From NCBI GenBank assembly GCA_900556765.1, contig USQH01000002.1, positions 1 through 31,884 on the forward strand: DNA of 31,884 nt, given 5' to 3'. This DNA comes from an uncultured Oscillospiraceae bacterium (lineage in GTDB: Bacteria > Bacillota > Clostridia > Oscillospirales > Acutalibacteraceae). Both the position numbers and the translations under genes were made by a program. This document shows, piece by piece, positions 31,475 through 31,884 of this stretch. The notes beneath the pieces were generated by a model that made no database searches, was not told the origin of the DNA, and was given only the letters and a program-made list of their open reading frames with translations. Every line of letters begins with the position of its first letter. Position 1 is the first letter of the stretch.

Positions 31475-31884
31475 TTAGTACTTGCAGTGGAACCGCTTTT
31501 CGTATTCCGCTTTCAGTCCGTCTCGGAAGTCGGGATGGGCAATTTCGATGAGCGCACGGGCCCGCTGGCGCAGGGTCCGGCCCTTGAGCGCGGCCACGCC
31601 GTACTCGGTGACCACGTAGTCGATGTCGTTGCGGCTGGTGGTGACGGCGGCCCCCTCGTCCAGCAGGGGGACGATTTTGGAGACCTTGCCCTTGACGGTG
31701 GAGGGCATGGCCATGATGGACACGCCGCCCTTGCTGGCGGAGGCGCCCCGGACGAAGTCCACCTGGCCGCCCACGCCGGAGATCTGCCTGGGGCCGATGG
31801 TCTCGGAGGCGACCTGGCCCATCAGGTCCACCTGAACGCAGGAGTTGATAGAGATCAGGGTGTCATTTTGAGCGATGATAAAAG
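31475..31884 (-). CDS. Acetyl-CoA hydrolase/transferase family CoA-transferase, C-terminal part
   Basis: The gene enters from the right edge; the visible 136 residues start inside the frame (FIIAQNDTLISINSCVQVD) and end HPDFRDGLKAEYEKRFHCKY before a TAG. They match the C-terminal domain of 4-hydroxybutyrate/butyryl-CoA:acetate CoA-transferases, with GPRQISGVGGQVDFVRGA, TSRNDIDYVVTEYGVAALKG and RQRARALIEIAHPDF. Such enzymes swap CoA between acetate and butyrate or 4-hydroxybutyrate in fermentation. The catalytic Glu lies outside the window, so the substrate cannot be told. Confidence 0.9.
   Translation of the reverse strand, partial: FIIAQNDTLISINSCVQVDLMGQVASETIGPRQISGVGGQVDFVRGASASKGGVSIMAMPSTVKGKVSKIVPLLDEGAAVTTSRNDIDYVVTEYGVAALKGRTLRQRARALIEIAHPDFRDGLKAEYEKRFHCKY

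Overview
The window reads as chromosomal DNA of Clostridia (Bacillota), most like gut Oscillospirales/Ruminococcaceae-type bacteria. The basis is strong GGAGG-type ribosome binding sites, tightly overlapping operons, a Rex repressor, a V/A-type ATPase operon with the Na+-binding signature in its proteolipid, DegV, DUF1540 and HPr-like proteins, and the mnmE-mnmG-rsmG order. I found no rRNA, tRNA, CRISPR or transposase.

Base and codon use are not uniform. From 1 to about 1.8 kb the DNA is clearly A+T-richer. From about 1.8 to 29.1 kb it has one consistent moderately G+C-rich style. From about 29.1 kb to the end it switches to a third, CCC/CTG/CGG-rich style. Both switches fall inside very conserved genes (mnmG and ntpB) without breaking the frame. 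A third join near 30.95 kb fuses the N-terminal half of a metallo-hydrolase in frame to the C-terminal part of the GTPase Obg. The simplest reading is a metagenomic contig stitched from related genomes; natural recombination is the alternative.

Layout. (1) 38-7873, minus strand: nadA-nadB-nadC (quinolinate/NAD synthesis), then mnmE, a 600-bp repeat-bearing spacer, mnmG, and an rsmG broken by a one-base frameshift. (2) 8.9-11.1 kb, minus strand: a cytoplasmic GH78-type glycosidase with its own promoter and terminator, preceded by an eroded copy of its own 3' end. (3) 12.56-17.34 kb, plus strand: a DegV lipid-binding protein, then a tight four-gene cassette (acyltransferase, GT8, GT8, acyltransferase) that looks like glycolipid or envelope-lipid synthesis. 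(4) 18.1-20.3 kb: a small membrane protein gene with an in-frame TGA, a divergent RHH repressor/SLOG pair with a shared operator, an HPr-like protein lacking its phosphorylation sites, and a DUF1540 peptide. (5) 20.4-30.4 kb: rex followed by ntpF-I-K-E-C-G-A-B-D, with a Rex-like palindrome on the ATPase promoter. (6) 30.5-31.9 kb, minus strand: CoA-transferase (partial), acyl carrier protein and the hydrolase-Obg chimera.

The most unusual signal is in the spacers. At seven or more places they consist of degenerate tandem arrays whose periods cluster near 19-20 bp and 39 bp, although the sequences differ. Several share a core like CACGCACCGTGCC. One such tract has become the translated N-terminus of a glycosyltransferase, one lies inside the ATPase operon, and one supplies the stop codon of the glycosidase.
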